From the NCBI GenBank assembly GCA_021463145.1, contig JAJTWZ010000005.1:1-64000 (forward strand): a DNA stretch of 64,000 nt, in the 5' to 3' direction. Origin of the DNA: Blastocatellia bacterium (GTDB lineage: Bacteria; Acidobacteriota; Blastocatellia; UBA7656; JADIYM01). The notes under the pieces are model-generated. The model ran no database searches and had not been told where the DNA came from. It saw only the letters and a program-made list of their open reading frames with translations. Made by a program: the position numbers and the translations under genes. This document shows, piece after piece, positions 33,417-43,289 of the stretch. Each line of letters opens with the position of its first letter. Position 1 is the first letter of the stretch.

Positions 33417-33660
33417 GCAGCATCGCCAGCCGCCTGCAGCATCGCCAGTCGCCTGCAACATCGCCAACCGTCGTCCGCAACATCGCCAGTGGCCTGCATC
33501 ATCGCCAACCGCCTGCCGCATCGCCAGCCGCCTGCAACATCACAAGCCGTCTGCAACATCGCCGGCCGTCGTCCGCCGTACCGCCGGCCGTCGTCCGCAG
33601 TACCGCCAACCGTCGTCCGCAATACCGCCAGCCAGCCGTCCGCAAAACCGCCAGCCGTCC
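33417..33660 (+). repeat. Tandem array of 12 units of 19/22 bp
   Basis: Twelve head-to-tail degenerate units, consensus GCAACATCGCCAGCCGCCT (19 bp), with a 22-bp variant ending GTCGTCC (units 3, 8, 9, 10) and one 23-bp unit (11). Units start at 33417, 33436, 33455, 33477, 33496, 33515, 33534, 33553, 33575, 33597, 33619 and 33642. There are no unique spacers, so it is not CRISPR. It directly follows the transposase-associated repeats. Confidence 0.9.
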
Positions 33661-33694
33661 GAGGCCAACCCATCCCCGGCCGGGATATCGAAAG

Positions 33695-33729
33695 CGAAGA
33701 GCAACGCGAAGGCTCCGCGTTGCTCTTCG
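33695..33729 (-). terminator. Terminator-like hairpin of the tricorn gene
   Basis: A perfect 14-bp stem (CGAAGAGCAACGCG with CGCGTTGCTCTTCG) and a 7-nt loop, beginning four bases after the stop codon of the tricorn-like gene on the minus strand, followed by a short CTTTCG. Confidence 0.65.
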
Positions 33730-33733
33730 AGTC

Positions 33734-36700
33734 CTACCTCCCGCTCGGCACCGGCGGCACCTTCGGACGCTTCGGCGAGCCCTTCTTCAGCTGATCGAGC
33801 AGCACCTGCACGGCCCGCTCGAGTGTGGGATCCTGCCCCTTCGCCACGAGATCGGGACGATCGACCACCTCGATGTCAGGCGCAACGCCCTCGCCCTCCA
33901 CCGCCCACTTCCCGTCCGTGTCCAGGAACCGGAACCGCGGCGCCGTGATGTTGCCGCCATCCACCATCGCCGGATTCCCGGAAATCCCGATGAGCCCGCC
34001 CCACGTCGTAGTGCCGATGAGCGGCCCGAGCCCGAGCTTCCGGAAGTAGTATGGAAACGCATCGCCACCCGAGCTCGAATAGCCGTTGATGAGCACGGCC
34101 TTCGGCCCGTTGTGCGCAAAACCCGGGACCTGGCGCGGCTCCTGCCCGCGTTCGACCCAGTAGTTCAGGATTGGCCTGGCGACGAGCTCGATCATCCGGT
34201 CGGGAATGAACCCTCCACCGTTGTAACGATCGTCGAAGATGAGCGCATCCTTTCGAATCTGTGGGAAGAAATTCTTGAATAGTTCGCGGTTGCCCTCCAC
34301 CGCCGTGTTCGGCAGATGGACGTAGCCGATACGGCCCCCCGAGAGACGGGAAACCAGGGCGCGGCGCTCCTGCACCCAGTCGATGTACCGCAGATTAGTT
34401 TCCTTGCGAATCGGTCTGATGCGTTCGTCGCGCGCTCCGGCCAGGTCCGGCTTGCTGTTTACGGTCAGCGTGACGACGCGATTCGCCTTCCCTTCCATCA
34501 ACTCGTAGAAGTTCCGCACTTCGCGCGTCGGCCTGCCGTCCACCGCGAGGATGTAATCTCCCGTCGCGACCTTCACTCCGGGTTCCGTGAACGGCGATCG
34601 CGAGTCCTCCTGCCAGTTCTCGCCCGGATAGATCTTTGCGATCTTGAAGTACCCTGACGGGTCCGCGACGATGTCGGCTCCGAGCAGTCCGGTCTCGACG
34701 CGCTCCGGCGCCACGCTGTCTCCACCCTGAACATACGCGTGTCCGGCATTGATCTCGCCAGCTAACTGCCCGAGCACGGCATTCAGATCGTCACGCGTCT
34801 GGACGTGCGGAATCAGAACCTCGTACTTCGCCCTGATTCCCTTCCAGTCGAGACCGTGCACGCCCGGGTCGTAGATCCAGTCTCGGGTGATCCTCCAGAC
34901 GTCGACGTACATTTGCTGCCACTCCACGCGCGGATCGATCCGCATCGCGAGCCTGTCTACGCCGATGGCGCCGTCATTAGCCTTGCCGCCTGGACGCAGT
35001 GGCAGAATTCCAAAGCCTCCGTTGCGGGCGAACAGCACGCTCTTCCCGTCCCCCGAGATGGCAAAGCCTCCGATGCCCTCGAGGATGACCTGCTTGTCTT
35101 TCGCCTCCAGGTTGTAGAACTCGAGTCGCGGCGGCCCGCCGCCGAAGGCGAGATACGCTATGCCGTCGCCGGTAGCTGCGAGCCCGCCATAATTGCCGGA
35201 CGGTCCGGGGATTGCGCGAACGCGGTTCTCGAAGCCATCGGCGTCGATCTTCACGTCCAGCTTCGCCTCCGCAGGCTTGGCTCCAGAATCGGCCGGCTTG
35301 ACCGCGGCGTCCGCGGGCTTCGCTGACGCATCGGCAGGCGGGGCCGGTGTTGCCGCGGCCGGTGGAGTCGCGACCGGAGTTCCGTTCGGCCTGTCGGACG
35401 GCTTAGGCTCCTTTGGCTTCTCCTCGTCGCTTTGCGGAAGGAAGAGGGCGGGGCCGTCCTTTGCGAGCACCGCAACGTAGACGCGAGTCGGGTTCGTGTA
35501 AACGTAGTTGAACTCCGTGCCGCTGAACGTCAGGTTGAAGTCGCGGTCCGACGTGAAATACAGGTACCGGCCCTTGGGATCGAACACCGGATTGTCGTCA
35601 TTCGTCATTCCGCTCGTGAGTTGCGTCCGCTTGCCGTCGGCGAGCGAGTAAACCCAGATCCCGGAATAATTGGACTCGAAGGCCTTCGAATAGGCGATCC
35701 ACTTGCTGTCCGGCGACCACGAGTACGTGTTGAGGTCGTTCTCGTTGCTCGTGTCGACTTCGGTCACCTTGCCGGTTTCGACGTCGACGTAACGCAGGCG
35801 CTGGCTCTTGTCGCCGAAGAGCAGTTTCTTGCCGTCGGGACTCCAGATGCCGTTGAACATCCAGACGTTCATTCCCGTCGTTACGCGCCGTTCCGTTCCG
35901 GAGCCGTCCTGCGCGCGGACGTACCATTCGTATTCGCCCGTGCGATCGCTCTGGTAGGCGATCCACTTTCCGTCGGGCGACCACGTAACCGAGTGCTCGC
36001 GCACTCCCGGAGAGTTCGTGATGTTGCGTGGCTCGCCTTCCTTCGCCGGCACCGTGAAGACGTCTCCGCGCGCACCGAACACGGCCCGGACACCGCTCGG
36101 CGAAATGTCGTATGACTCGATGTTGTCCTTCACGTTGACGACGTGGGGAAGCGCCTGCGGAAAATCGCCCGCGACCCGGATCGGCACGCGCACCGACTTG
36201 CCGGTCGCCGTGTCGAACCGGTAGACGTAGCCACCGCATTCGTAGACCACGGCGCCGGGACCCGCGCTTGCCCATAGCACGTCGTAGTCCGTATGGTTCG
36301 TGACCTTCTTCGGCTGCTTCGTGGCCAGGTCGACCGCGTAAAGGTTGTGGATCTTGTCCGCATCGCGATCGGACGTCACGTAGACCTTGTCTCCAATCCA
36401 GCACGGATTCATGTCCTGGGCCGGCCCTTCCACGAGGGGCTCGGCCGTGATTTTCGCGAGGTCGAATATCCAGATGTCCTGATTGCGCCCACCGCGGTAA
36501 CGCTTCCACGTGCGGAACTCGCGACCGATCGGCGCATAGACGAATTTCGAGCCGTCGGGCGAGAACATTCCGTTCCCACCCTCGGGAACGACGAGCGGCG
36601 TTTCCATCCCACCGTCGACCGGTACCACGTAAGGGCGCGTCATCCTGTCGGACCACGGAAGCCGGTGCGCGTTGAAGAGAATGTTCTTTCCGTCGGGCGA

Positions 36701-37099
36701 CCAGTCCAGCACCTGGTTGTCGACACCGCCGCGCGGCGGCATAGCGCCGACGTCGTTATAGAAGGTGAGCTGACGCGGCGTGCCGCCCTCCACTCCCACG
36801 ACGTACACCTGCGCGTTTCCGGAGTACTGTCCCGTGAAGGCGATCCAGCGGCCGTCGGGCGAGAACTTCGGGAACAGCTCTTCACCGATTCCAGTCGTGA
36901 GCCGCCGCGCGAGTCCCCCTGCCATTTCGACGACCCATATGTCGCCGCCATAGACGAACGTTATATGGGTCGCGCTGACGTCGGGATACCGCAGAAGCCG
37001 CGCTAGGCCGGCGTCGGACTGGACGGGTTCGGCGCTGACTGGGGCGCCAACTGGCGAAAGTAGCGTCAGCGCCGCGAGGCAGATCGCGAGGTATCGCAT
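33734..37099 (-). CDS. Tricorn-type S41 protease with beta-propeller
   Basis: A 1121-residue secreted tricorn-protease homologue. It has a signal peptide (LAICLAALTLLSPVGAPVSA), then seven or more PD40/WD40-like propeller repeats (SPDGRWIAFTG, SPDGKWIAYQSDR, SPDSKWIAYSKA) to about residue 560, an Ala/Pro/Lys-rich insert (~565-615), a second smaller propeller region, a PDZ domain (~residues 780-860) and a C-terminal S41 catalytic domain with the nucleophile in GYSSSGGDAFPYYF (~1005). It probably degrades peptides in the periplasm. The Pro/Ala insert is unusual but seen in environmental homologues. AGGAGAAC precedes the ATG. Confidence 0.95.
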   Translation of the reverse strand: MRYLAICLAALTLLSPVGAPVSAEPVQSDAGLARLLRYPDVSATHITFVYGGDIWVVEMAGGLARRLTTGIGEELFPKFSPDGRWIAFTGQYSGNAQVYVVGVEGGTPRQLTFYNDVGAMPPRGGVDNQVLDWSPDGKNILFNAHRLPWSDRMTRPYVVPVDGGMETPLVVPEGGNGMFSPDGSKFVYAPIGREFRTWKRYRGGRNQDIWIFDLAKITAEPLVEGPAQDMNPCWIGDKVYVTSDRDADKIHNLYAVDLATKQPKKVTNHTDYDVLWASAGPGAVVYECGGYVYRFDTATGKSVRVPIRVAGDFPQALPHVVNVKDNIESYDISPSGVRAVFGARGDVFTVPAKEGEPRNITNSPGVREHSVTWSPDGKWIAYQSDRTGEYEWYVRAQDGSGTERRVTTGMNVWMFNGIWSPDGKKLLFGDKSQRLRYVDVETGKVTEVDTSNENDLNTYSWSPDSKWIAYSKAFESNYSGIWVYSLADGKRTQLTSGMTNDDNPVFDPKGRYLYFTSDRDFNLTFSGTEFNYVYTNPTRVYVAVLAKDGPALFLPQSDEEKPKEPKPSDRPNGTPVATPPAAATPAPPADASAKPADAAVKPADSGAKPAEAKLDVKIDADGFENRVRAIPGPSGNYGGLAATGDGIAYLAFGGGPPRLEFYNLEAKDKQVILEGIGGFAISGDGKSVLFARNGGFGILPLRPGGKANDGAIGVDRLAMRIDPRVEWQQMYVDVWRITRDWIYDPGVHGLDWKGIRAKYEVLIPHVQTRDDLNAVLGQLAGEINAGHAYVQGGDSVAPERVETGLLGADIVADPSGYFKIAKIYPGENWQEDSRSPFTEPGVKVATGDYILAVDGRPTREVRNFYELMEGKANRVVTLTVNSKPDLAGARDERIRPIRKETNLRYIDWVQERRALVSRLSGGRIGYVHLPNTAVEGNRELFKNFFPQIRKDALIFDDRYNGGGFIPDRMIELVARPILNYWVERGQEPRQVPGFAHNGPKAVLINGYSSSGGDAFPYYFRKLGLGPLIGTTTWGGLIGISGNPAMVDGGNITAPRFRFLDTDGKWAVEGEGVAPDIEVVDRPDLVAKGQDPTLERAVQVLLDQLKKGSPKRPKVPPVPSGR

Positions 37100-37346
37100 T
37101 CGGGAAAGTTCTCCTGATGTCGAGGTGAATACGCCGGAAGGCGCACTGGAGAGTTACGGGGCGTGATGGAAAAAGTTCCGGGCGTGAGGCCTGAACCGGA
37201 TGCCTCCGATTGATGTGGGATCTGACGAGACCAACGATCCGGGCAGGCCTGCGCCCCGGGGCCTTCTCCGCGTCAGACGATCCGTCCGTCCGATTCAGCA
37301 ATCCTCACGCTTCTGCGATCCTCTTACCGCTGCCCTCCCCGGTTCA

Positions 37347-38309
37347 TCACGGCTTGCGCTTCTTGCGGGCCTTTTCGATCTCCTTCTGGATGATCGCCGC
37401 TTTCGAATCGGCTAGCCTCACGAGCATTCCCGGTTCGAGCAGGCCGGTGACCACGAATACATCCATCGTCTCACCAGCCACCTGAACGTCGGCCGCCGGC
37501 GAGTAGGTCGCGACGATCGTCGTCCACGCGAGCTTGGGCTCGACTGCGGTCACCACGAGCCGCGCGACTTTGGTCGTCTGGACAGAGAGCGTCTCGCCCG
37601 ACACCGGATCCTTGATCGCTTTCCCTTCGGTGAGTACCAGGTACTCCTGACCGACCTTCGCGCCGGCCGCTTCGCCTACGTTGATGGCGACCCGATTGCC
37701 GTCGATCGTCGCCACGAATCCTTCTATCGGGCTCAACTGGTTAACACGGTCGACGAAGGCCTGCGAGATCACAGCGAGGTTCTTCTCGAAGCACTTGATG
37801 CCCTCGGCAAGCGTGATGTTGGTGGTACCGAACTCCCTCGGCATTCCCACGCGCGACTCGGTGCCGGTAAAGGTCTCGGAGATTTTGATGCTTCCGGTCT
37901 CGGTGTCTACCAGCTGGATCTGCACCTTGGTCTCGTATACGTCCTTCGTGAAAAAACCTGGCGCCCATCGGATCGAGATAAGCGACCCGGCCACCACGTA
38001 CCTGGCTCCGAGGAGGCGCCCCACGTTCTGAGCCGACTTCGGATCGACGAGATCCGAGTTGTTCAGCCTCTGCTCGGCCAGCACCTTGTCCAGGTTCGCC
38101 CGGGCCACGACGTTGAACTTTCCAGCCCGAACGAGCGCATCCGTCACGGCGCTCGTCATCGTCGGACTGGTGTATTCGGGCGCATACGTCGAACTGAACG
38201 GCGCGACCGCGATGCTCGTCTTTGGTGCGGCGCCGGCCTGCGCGTGGACTGGGATGGCTGCAGCACCCACGGCGGCAACGACTGCGAGAATCAGCTCCAG
38301 TGTTCTCAC
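37347..38309 (-). CDS. CsgG-like exported protein
   Basis: A 320-residue exported protein similar to the CsgG/HfaB family. Evidence is the signal peptide (ELILAVVAAVGAAAIPVHAQ), IAVAPFSSTYAPEY, the VTDALVRAGKFNVVARANLDKVLAEQ segment and GRLLGARYVVAGSLI, typical of the CsgG fold. There is no lipobox cysteine, unlike E. coli CsgG, so it is not obviously a lipoprotein. A C-terminal region (residues ~190-310) looks like a small beta domain. The GTG start at 38309 has GGAGG five bases upstream. No curli subunit genes are nearby, so a curli role cannot be inferred. Confidence 0.8.
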   Translation of the reverse strand: MRTLELILAVVAAVGAAAIPVHAQAGAAPKTSIAVAPFSSTYAPEYTSPTMTSAVTDALVRAGKFNVVARANLDKVLAEQRLNNSDLVDPKSAQNVGRLLGARYVVAGSLISIRWAPGFFTKDVYETKVQIQLVDTETGSIKISETFTGTESRVGMPREFGTTNITLAEGIKCFEKNLAVISQAFVDRVNQLSPIEGFVATIDGNRVAINVGEAAGAKVGQEYLVLTEGKAIKDPVSGETLSVQTTKVARLVVTAVEPKLAWTTIVATYSPAADVQVAGETMDVFVVTGLLEPGMLVRLADSKAAIIQKEIEKARKKRKP

Positions 38310-38417
38310 GAAGACCTCCGAATTCGAGTGGATTCGGCCATTCTAGCCGCTCGAACGGCTTCCAGGAACGTTGTTGCCAGGCCGCGGAACGTCGAACCCG
38401 CGCTCGACGTGTCCGCG

Positions 38418-39050
38418 CTACCGGTCCATGTCATATGCCTTCTGCAGCCACGACTTCACTTCATCGTCGATGTCGCCCGGAGTCGCGATCGCGAACCTAT
38501 GCGTGATCCGGTCCTTTTTCGCCATCCCACCCGTATCGATGAGCCTCCCCACGGCTGGCGTGTCCCTGAGTGCAAGTCCGAAGTCGATCCTGGTGTTGGT
38601 CGCCGGCTTGATCTGTGCGAATACGTGTTTGCGGTAAAGCGGGACGATCGTCTTGCAGGGACATGCCTTCACGTCCTTCCCCATCGACAGGCCGAGCTCG
38701 AGAAGCCGGTCGTAGAGCGGCCGCAGCCCGGCCTTCTTCCCGGCAAACATCTCGTCGACGTAGACGAGCGCGGAGGCAAGGTACTTTTCGGGGCTGTCGT
38801 CCTCGCCGCGGCCGTCGGCGCGCTCAGCCAGCCACCAGGCAGACATCGTGCCGAGGCCGTGCTCCTTCTTCAGCCAGTCGCGACGCGCGATCTCGGTTGC
38901 CGGCCCTTGACGCCGGATCAGTTCGAGCCACTGATCGAGCGAACGGCCAGTCTTCACGGGCAGCTCCGCAACCCACTTCTGGACCATCGAGACGCTCGGA
39001 TGCACGCCATATGGATTGGACTTCGAGCCGGACTTCGCGGACCTGGCCAT
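38418..39050 (-). CDS. DUF4287-containing protein
   Basis: A 210-residue cytosolic protein. The N-terminal part has WVAELPVKTGRSLDQWLELI and GPATEIARRDWLKKEHGLG, the hallmark of DUF4287; the C-terminal part (RKHVFAQIKPATNTRIDFGLAL) resembles the DUF5655-like domain often found with it. Function is unknown. The ATG has AGGAGAAG upstream. It begins 15 bases after the mgtE stop codon, so it is probably the second gene of that transcript. Confidence 0.8.
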   Translation of the reverse strand: MARSAKSGSKSNPYGVHPSVSMVQKWVAELPVKTGRSLDQWLELIRRQGPATEIARRDWLKKEHGLGTMSAWWLAERADGRGEDDSPEKYLASALVYVDEMFAGKKAGLRPLYDRLLELGLSMGKDVKACPCKTIVPLYRKHVFAQIKPATNTRIDFGLALRDTPAVGRLIDTGGMAKKDRITHRFAIATPGDIDDEVKSWLQKAYDMDR

Positions 39051-39065
39051 ATCAACTTCTCCTGT

Positions 39066-40493
39066 TCATCGAAGTTGGCTGAGAAGCGCGTGGGCGATGA
39101 GAAGATAGATCGCCAGCCCCGTCGCATCGACGAGAGTCGTGATCAGCGGCGCCGAAACGAGGGCCGGGTCGATCTTGAAGCGGTGCGCGAGCAGTGGAAT
39201 CAGCGATCCGATCGTGTTCGCCCACGTGACGACTGCCACCAGTGTCAGTGCGACGACCAGCGAGAGCTCGAATCCACTGCCCCACAAAAGCGCACGAATG
39301 AAACCCACGGCGGCCAGTAACGAACCGAGCAGCATTCCGCTGAACAACTCGCGGCTCACCACCCTCAGCGTGTCGCGAACGCGGATCTCCTTGAGCGCAA
39401 TCCCCCGGATGATCGTCGAAACGGTTTGCGCGCCCGTGTTTCCTCCCGTTCCGACGAGCAAAGGAATGAAGAACGAGAGTGCGACGACGCTCGCAAGTTC
39501 GTTCTCGAAGTATCGGAGCACCGAGCCGGTTGACGTTTCGGCCACGAACAGCAGCAGCAGCCAGCTCAGACGGCTTCTCACCACGCGCCAGATGGGCGTC
39601 GTGAAGTAGGGCTGGGCAAGCACGCCGGGCTCGACGCCACCGAACTTCAGCTGATCCTCCGTGCCCTCCTCGATCAGGACGTCGATGACGTCGTCGACGG
39701 TGACGACTCCGAGCATCTTCCCCCCCGACACGACCGGCAGCGACGTAAGGTCGTAGTGCGCCACCAACCGCGCAACGACTTCCTGGTCTTCTTCCGGCTT
39801 GACCGAGACGACCTTGTTCGTCATCAGGACACCGATCGCTTCGGATGGCTCGGCGCAGATGACCTGCCGCAGCGAGACGACTCCGATCACGAAATCGTCG
39901 CTGTCGAAGACGTACAGATCCGAGATCGTTTCGACGTCCCTGCCTACATTGCGCAGATGCTCGAGCGCCTGGCCCGCGGTCATCGTGACCTGCAGCCGGA
40001 CGAACCCGTCCGACATCAGTCGGCCGGCGCTGTGCTCGGGGAACTGCAGCAGGGTGCGGACCTCGTGGGCGGCGTCGGGCTCCATCCGGTCCAGCAACTC
40101 CGCGGTCTGCCGTGGCGCGTTATCGGTAATGATGGCGGCAGCGTCGTTGGGGGGAAGGAACTCGAGCAGGTCAGCGGCCTGGTCGGGTGTAAGTTCGTCG
40201 AGCACCCGATTCGCCGCCTCGATACCCAGTTCCGTGAGCACGACGGCGGCGGCGGCTGGCGTCAGTAGATTGAAGACCGCCGTGGCGCTCGCGTCCGGAA
40301 GACGATCGACTACGTCGGCCAGGTCGGGAGCTTCGTGGGTAGCCAGGAAGTCACGCAAACCGCTCGAGTCGTTTCGATCGAGAAATGCTGCTATTGCCCT
40401 CTCGAGCGGGAGCGACGAGATGACCGTTGGGACCAGAGGAGGGCTGCCCGCCGCCAGTGTCGTTTCCAGGTCGCTGCTACGGTTCTTCGCCAT
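39066..40493 (-). CDS. mgtE: MgtE-type magnesium transporter
   Basis: A 475-residue MgtE Mg2+ channel. The N-terminal superhelical domain (VDRLPDASATAVFNLL, LPPNDAAAII) is followed by two CBS domains (~residues 150-275, ending GKMLGVVTVDDVIDVLIEE) and five transmembrane helices with the pore signature SFFIPLLVGTGGNTGAQT. Cytoplasmic Mg2+ binding to the N and CBS domains gates the channel in characterised homologues. A TAGATA box seven bases before the ATG might indicate leaderless expression. There is no recognised metal riboswitch in the upstream 40494-40852 gap. Confidence 0.95.
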   Translation of the reverse strand: MAKNRSSDLETTLAAGSPPLVPTVISSLPLERAIAAFLDRNDSSGLRDFLATHEAPDLADVVDRLPDASATAVFNLLTPAAAAVVLTELGIEAANRVLDELTPDQAADLLEFLPPNDAAAIITDNAPRQTAELLDRMEPDAAHEVRTLLQFPEHSAGRLMSDGFVRLQVTMTAGQALEHLRNVGRDVETISDLYVFDSDDFVIGVVSLRQVICAEPSEAIGVLMTNKVVSVKPEEDQEVVARLVAHYDLTSLPVVSGGKMLGVVTVDDVIDVLIEEGTEDQLKFGGVEPGVLAQPYFTTPIWRVVRSRLSWLLLLFVAETSTGSVLRYFENELASVVALSFFIPLLVGTGGNTGAQTVSTIIRGIALKEIRVRDTLRVVSRELFSGMLLGSLLAAVGFIRALLWGSGFELSLVVALTLVAVVTWANTIGSLIPLLAHRFKIDPALVSAPLITTLVDATGLAIYLLIAHALLSQLR

Positions 40494-40852
40494 GGCACTC
40501 TATCTACCCGCCGCGCGCACGGATGCCAAGCTCGCCTGGGCATCGGTCGATCATTCGGCCGCAATTTCCAGAGCCACGCGAGGCGCCGTGAAGTGAAGCG
40601 CCGAAAGAAGAGTGCCACCTGACCGTGTGAGTGGATTGGTCTGGAACGACAATCGGCGGCCACGCCAGCCGGCGCCATCGGGGTCACGGACGGCGCGCCT
40701 GAGTCGCACTCCTGGCGCCAAACACGGCCCGGCCGTGAAGTCCACGTCGCGTGCGATGGACGGCCGGTCCGTCGCTGGCGCTCCGGGTACGCCCCAGGCG
40801 CGCGGACCGTGACACCGCGCGGCAAGATAGTCTCGGCCGTTCGGACCCGGCG
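40494..40852. other. Intergenic region, no gene seen
   Basis: About 360 bases between the response regulator stop and mgtE. It has short inverted motifs such as GGACGGCCGGTCCGTC and a segment whose translation resembles low-complexity repeat-derived peptides (PERQRRTGRPS), a pattern common to interspersed repeats. No second copy is seen in this window. No gene or RNA recognised. Confidence 0.5.
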
Positions 40853-41488
40853 TCACTCTCCTCCCTGAAGATCCCTGATGTGGAGGGCGAGCTCGACGCG
40901 ATTGCTCAGGTGCTTCTTGTCGAGAATTCGGCTGATGTGCCCTTCCACCGTGCGAAGGCTCAGCCCGAGCTCGCCAGCAATCTCCTTGTTCGCAAGCCCA
41001 CGAGCAACAGCTTCGGCGACCCGCCATTCGGCGTCGGTCAGCCCCTGGTCCCGAACGAATTCCGTGGCCTCCGCGCCACGCTCGCCGAACATTCGGGCAA
41101 GGTCCGCGTGCGTCCGGCGCACGCGTTCGAGGATGCTTCGGACGACCGCAACCAGTTCCTCGGGCTCGAACGGCTTCGTCAGATACGCATCCACCCCGGT
41201 CTGGAACCCCGCAATCCTGTCCGCCGTCTCGTCCTTCGCCGTCAGAAAAACGATCGGCAGCAACCTCGTGCGCGGCGCCGCGCGCAGGTTTCGCACGAGT
41301 GCATAGCCATCCATCGCCGGCATCCGAATGTCGCTGATCACGAGGTCCGGCAGCGACTCCGCAATCCTCGTCAGGGCCTCGGCGCCACGTCTCGCCGTCT
41401 CTACCTGATAGCCCTCGTCCCGCAACGTCTCGGAGACCGCCAACAACAGTCCCGGGTCGTCGTCGACCACCAGCAGCCGTTCATTCAT
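40853..41488 (-). CDS. LuxR-type response regulator
   Basis: A 211-residue NarL/FixJ-type regulator. The receiver domain (residues 1-120) has the acidic pocket DDD, the phospho-acceptor Asp53 in SDIRMPAMDG, the threonine in FLTAKD and lysine in YLTKPFEP. A LuxR-type helix-turn-helix follows (~residues 145-205: LTDAEWRVAEAVARGLANKEIA and LSLRTVEGHISRIL). It overlaps the kinase gene's end by eight bases, has GGGAGGGG upstream of its ATG, and is probably phosphorylated by that kinase. Targets are unknown. Confidence 0.95.
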   Translation of the reverse strand: MNERLLVVDDDPGLLLAVSETLRDEGYQVETARRGAEALTRIAESLPDLVISDIRMPAMDGYALVRNLRAAPRTRLLPIVFLTAKDETADRIAGFQTGVDAYLTKPFEPEELVAVVRSILERVRRTHADLARMFGERGAEATEFVRDQGLTDAEWRVAEAVARGLANKEIAGELGLSLRTVEGHISRILDKKHLSNRVELALHIRDLQGGE

Positions 41489-43289
41489 CGCGCCCCTCCC
41501 CTATTCCATCCTCACACCGCCCCGCGGTCCACACGGGCACGTATAGCGTGAAGGTGCTCCCGCGTCCGAGCTCGGTTTCCACGCCGATTCGTCCTCCCAT
41601 CTGCTCCATTACATTCCGGGCCAGGTAGAGTCCGAGCCCGACTCCCGACACGTCAATCTCGTCGGGATTGCCAGACTGCGGCGCCACGGCGGCAAACGCC
41701 CGCCCGCGGTGGAACTTGTCGAACAAACGGGGTACGTCCTCAGGCGGAACGCCCCGGCCGTTGTCCGTAACTGCAATCGTCACCCAACGGGCGTCGGCTC
41801 GCGCCGCAATCTCGATGCGTCCGCCATCGGGTGTGTACTTGATCGCATTCTCGACGACATTCCCGAGCACACGGCCCAGTGCCTTCGCATCGGCACACCC
41901 GGGCGGAATGTCATCATCGAGCGTCACGACGAGTTCGTGCCCGCGCATCTCGACGCCCCGGCCGGCGGCCTTCGCCGCACCGGCGACGATCTCGGTAACG
42001 TCGACGCGACCGAGAAGGGTCCGGAAGACACCACCCTCGATTCGCGAAAGATCGAGCAGGTTGAGCACGAGGTCGATCTGCCGATCGCATTCGGCCGCGA
42101 TCGTGCCGAGATATTCGCGGCGCTTCTCAACGGGAATTCCTTCGCGCCCGAGCAATCGGGTCAGCGCTTTTATGGTGGTCAGCGGAGTGCGCAACTCGTG
42201 CGAGACGCTGCTGACGAAGTCAGACTTTATGCGGTCGATTTCGGCAAGTCGCGCCTGACGCGCTTCGAGGCTCACGGCCATCTCGTTGAATGTCTCGGCC
42301 AGTGCCGCGATCGCCCGCATCCTCGTGACCGGGGCGCGCGCCGAGAAATCACCCTCGCCGAATCGCGCGGCGATCGCGTCCAGAGTCGCCAGCGGTTCGA
42401 CGATGCTCCTGGCAACCATAGCCGCCGCGCCAAACGTCGCCAGCAGCACGGAAAGTCCCACGACTGCATACCAGGCAAGCTGGTGACGCGCCGACGCATA
42501 GAGCACTTCGTCAGGCAGGCCAACCGTGACGAACAAGCCGCTTGCCCCGGCCTTCGCTACCCCGGAAACGCGCTCGTCGCCGTCGGCCGCGCTGCGGACG
42601 ACGGCAGGAGAGGCGCCGCCGTCGAGGGACGCGCGCACCGCATCGTCAACGAAGCCGATACCGGGGCTCGCCGTCGCACCCCCGCTCTGGAACACGATGC
42701 GGCCACCCGATTCGACGAGTGTGACAGTTGCGCCATCTGCCACCGAAATACCCTTGAACGCATCGTCCAGCGCCCTGCCATCCACGCGTGAGACGACCGC
42801 GCCGTCGCCAGCCGGGACAGCCATTACCATAAGCAAGCGGCCGTGGGCGCCATTCCAGTCGGTTTCGGCCGTAAAGCCTTGTCTGGCTGCCGCCGCGACG
42901 AGCCGCTCGCCCACGGCGCGTGCAATCCGCGGATCCGTGTCCGGCCGGTGCTCGGCGACAGCCGCGCCAGTTCGGTCGAGAACGCTCACGTCGGCGGAGT
43001 GCGGACGCGGCGCGGACGCGATCGTCAGGGCTTCCTCGAGCGCCGCCCGATCGCCCGGGCGATCCCGCAGATGTCCGGCCGCTGTAAGAAGCGGCTGCCT
43101 CTCCGCGGCGAGCCACCGGTCGAACGCAGCCGCGGCAAGCATTGCCCGCTGGGCAAGTACCGCGTCGGCACTTTCGTGCTTCGCCTGCCATAGGCTCCAT
43201 ATCGCAACGGCGCCAACTGATGCGATCGGCAATACAGCGCCGATCAGCAGCGTGACCAGCCGTACTCGAATGCTCGTTCCTCGTCGCAT
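41481..43289 (-). CDS. Sensor histidine kinase with extracytoplasmic sensor
   Basis: A 602-residue kinase. A transmembrane helix (~residues 8-32, VTLLIGAVLPIASVGAVAIW), an extracytoplasmic Cache-like sensor region (~35-270), a second helix (~275-297), HAMP (~298-350), HisKA with the phospho-acceptor His in SVSHELRTPL (~362) and a HATPase domain (NAIKYTPDGG, DNGRGVPPEDVPRLFDKF, GVGLGLYLAR). I start it at the ATG 43289, because the ~112 extra upstream codons are antisense to the 43412 gene and lack family likeness. It is translationally coupled to the response regulator. Confidence 0.92.
   Translation of the reverse strand: MRRGTSIRVRLVTLLIGAVLPIASVGAVAIWSLWQAKHESADAVLAQRAMLAAAAFDRWLAAERQPLLTAAGHLRDRPGDRAALEEALTIASAPRPHSADVSVLDRTGAAVAEHRPDTDPRIARAVGERLVAAAARQGFTAETDWNGAHGRLLMVMAVPAGDGAVVSRVDGRALDDAFKGISVADGATVTLVESGGRIVFQSGGATASPGIGFVDDAVRASLDGGASPAVVRSAADGDERVSGVAKAGASGLFVTVGLPDEVLYASARHQLAWYAVVGLSVLLATFGAAAMVARSIVEPLATLDAIAARFGEGDFSARAPVTRMRAIAALAETFNEMAVSLEARQARLAEIDRIKSDFVSSVSHELRTPLTTIKALTRLLGREGIPVEKRREYLGTIAAECDRQIDLVLNLLDLSRIEGGVFRTLLGRVDVTEIVAGAAKAAGRGVEMRGHELVVTLDDDIPPGCADAKALGRVLGNVVENAIKYTPDGGRIEIAARADARWVTIAVTDNGRGVPPEDVPRLFDKFHRGRAFAAVAPQSGNPDEIDVSGVGLGLYLARNVMEQMGGRIGVETELGRGSTFTLYVPVWTAGRCEDGIGEGRDE

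Noticed and set aside
33417-33660. Possible CRISPR array
   Set aside because: Units are contiguous 19-23 bp copies with no unique spacers, and no cas genes are near.
40391-40825. 144-residue minus-strand frame upstream of mgtE
   Set aside because: It overlaps the mgtE start, is repeat-like in composition (PERQRRTGRPS) and shows no domain.
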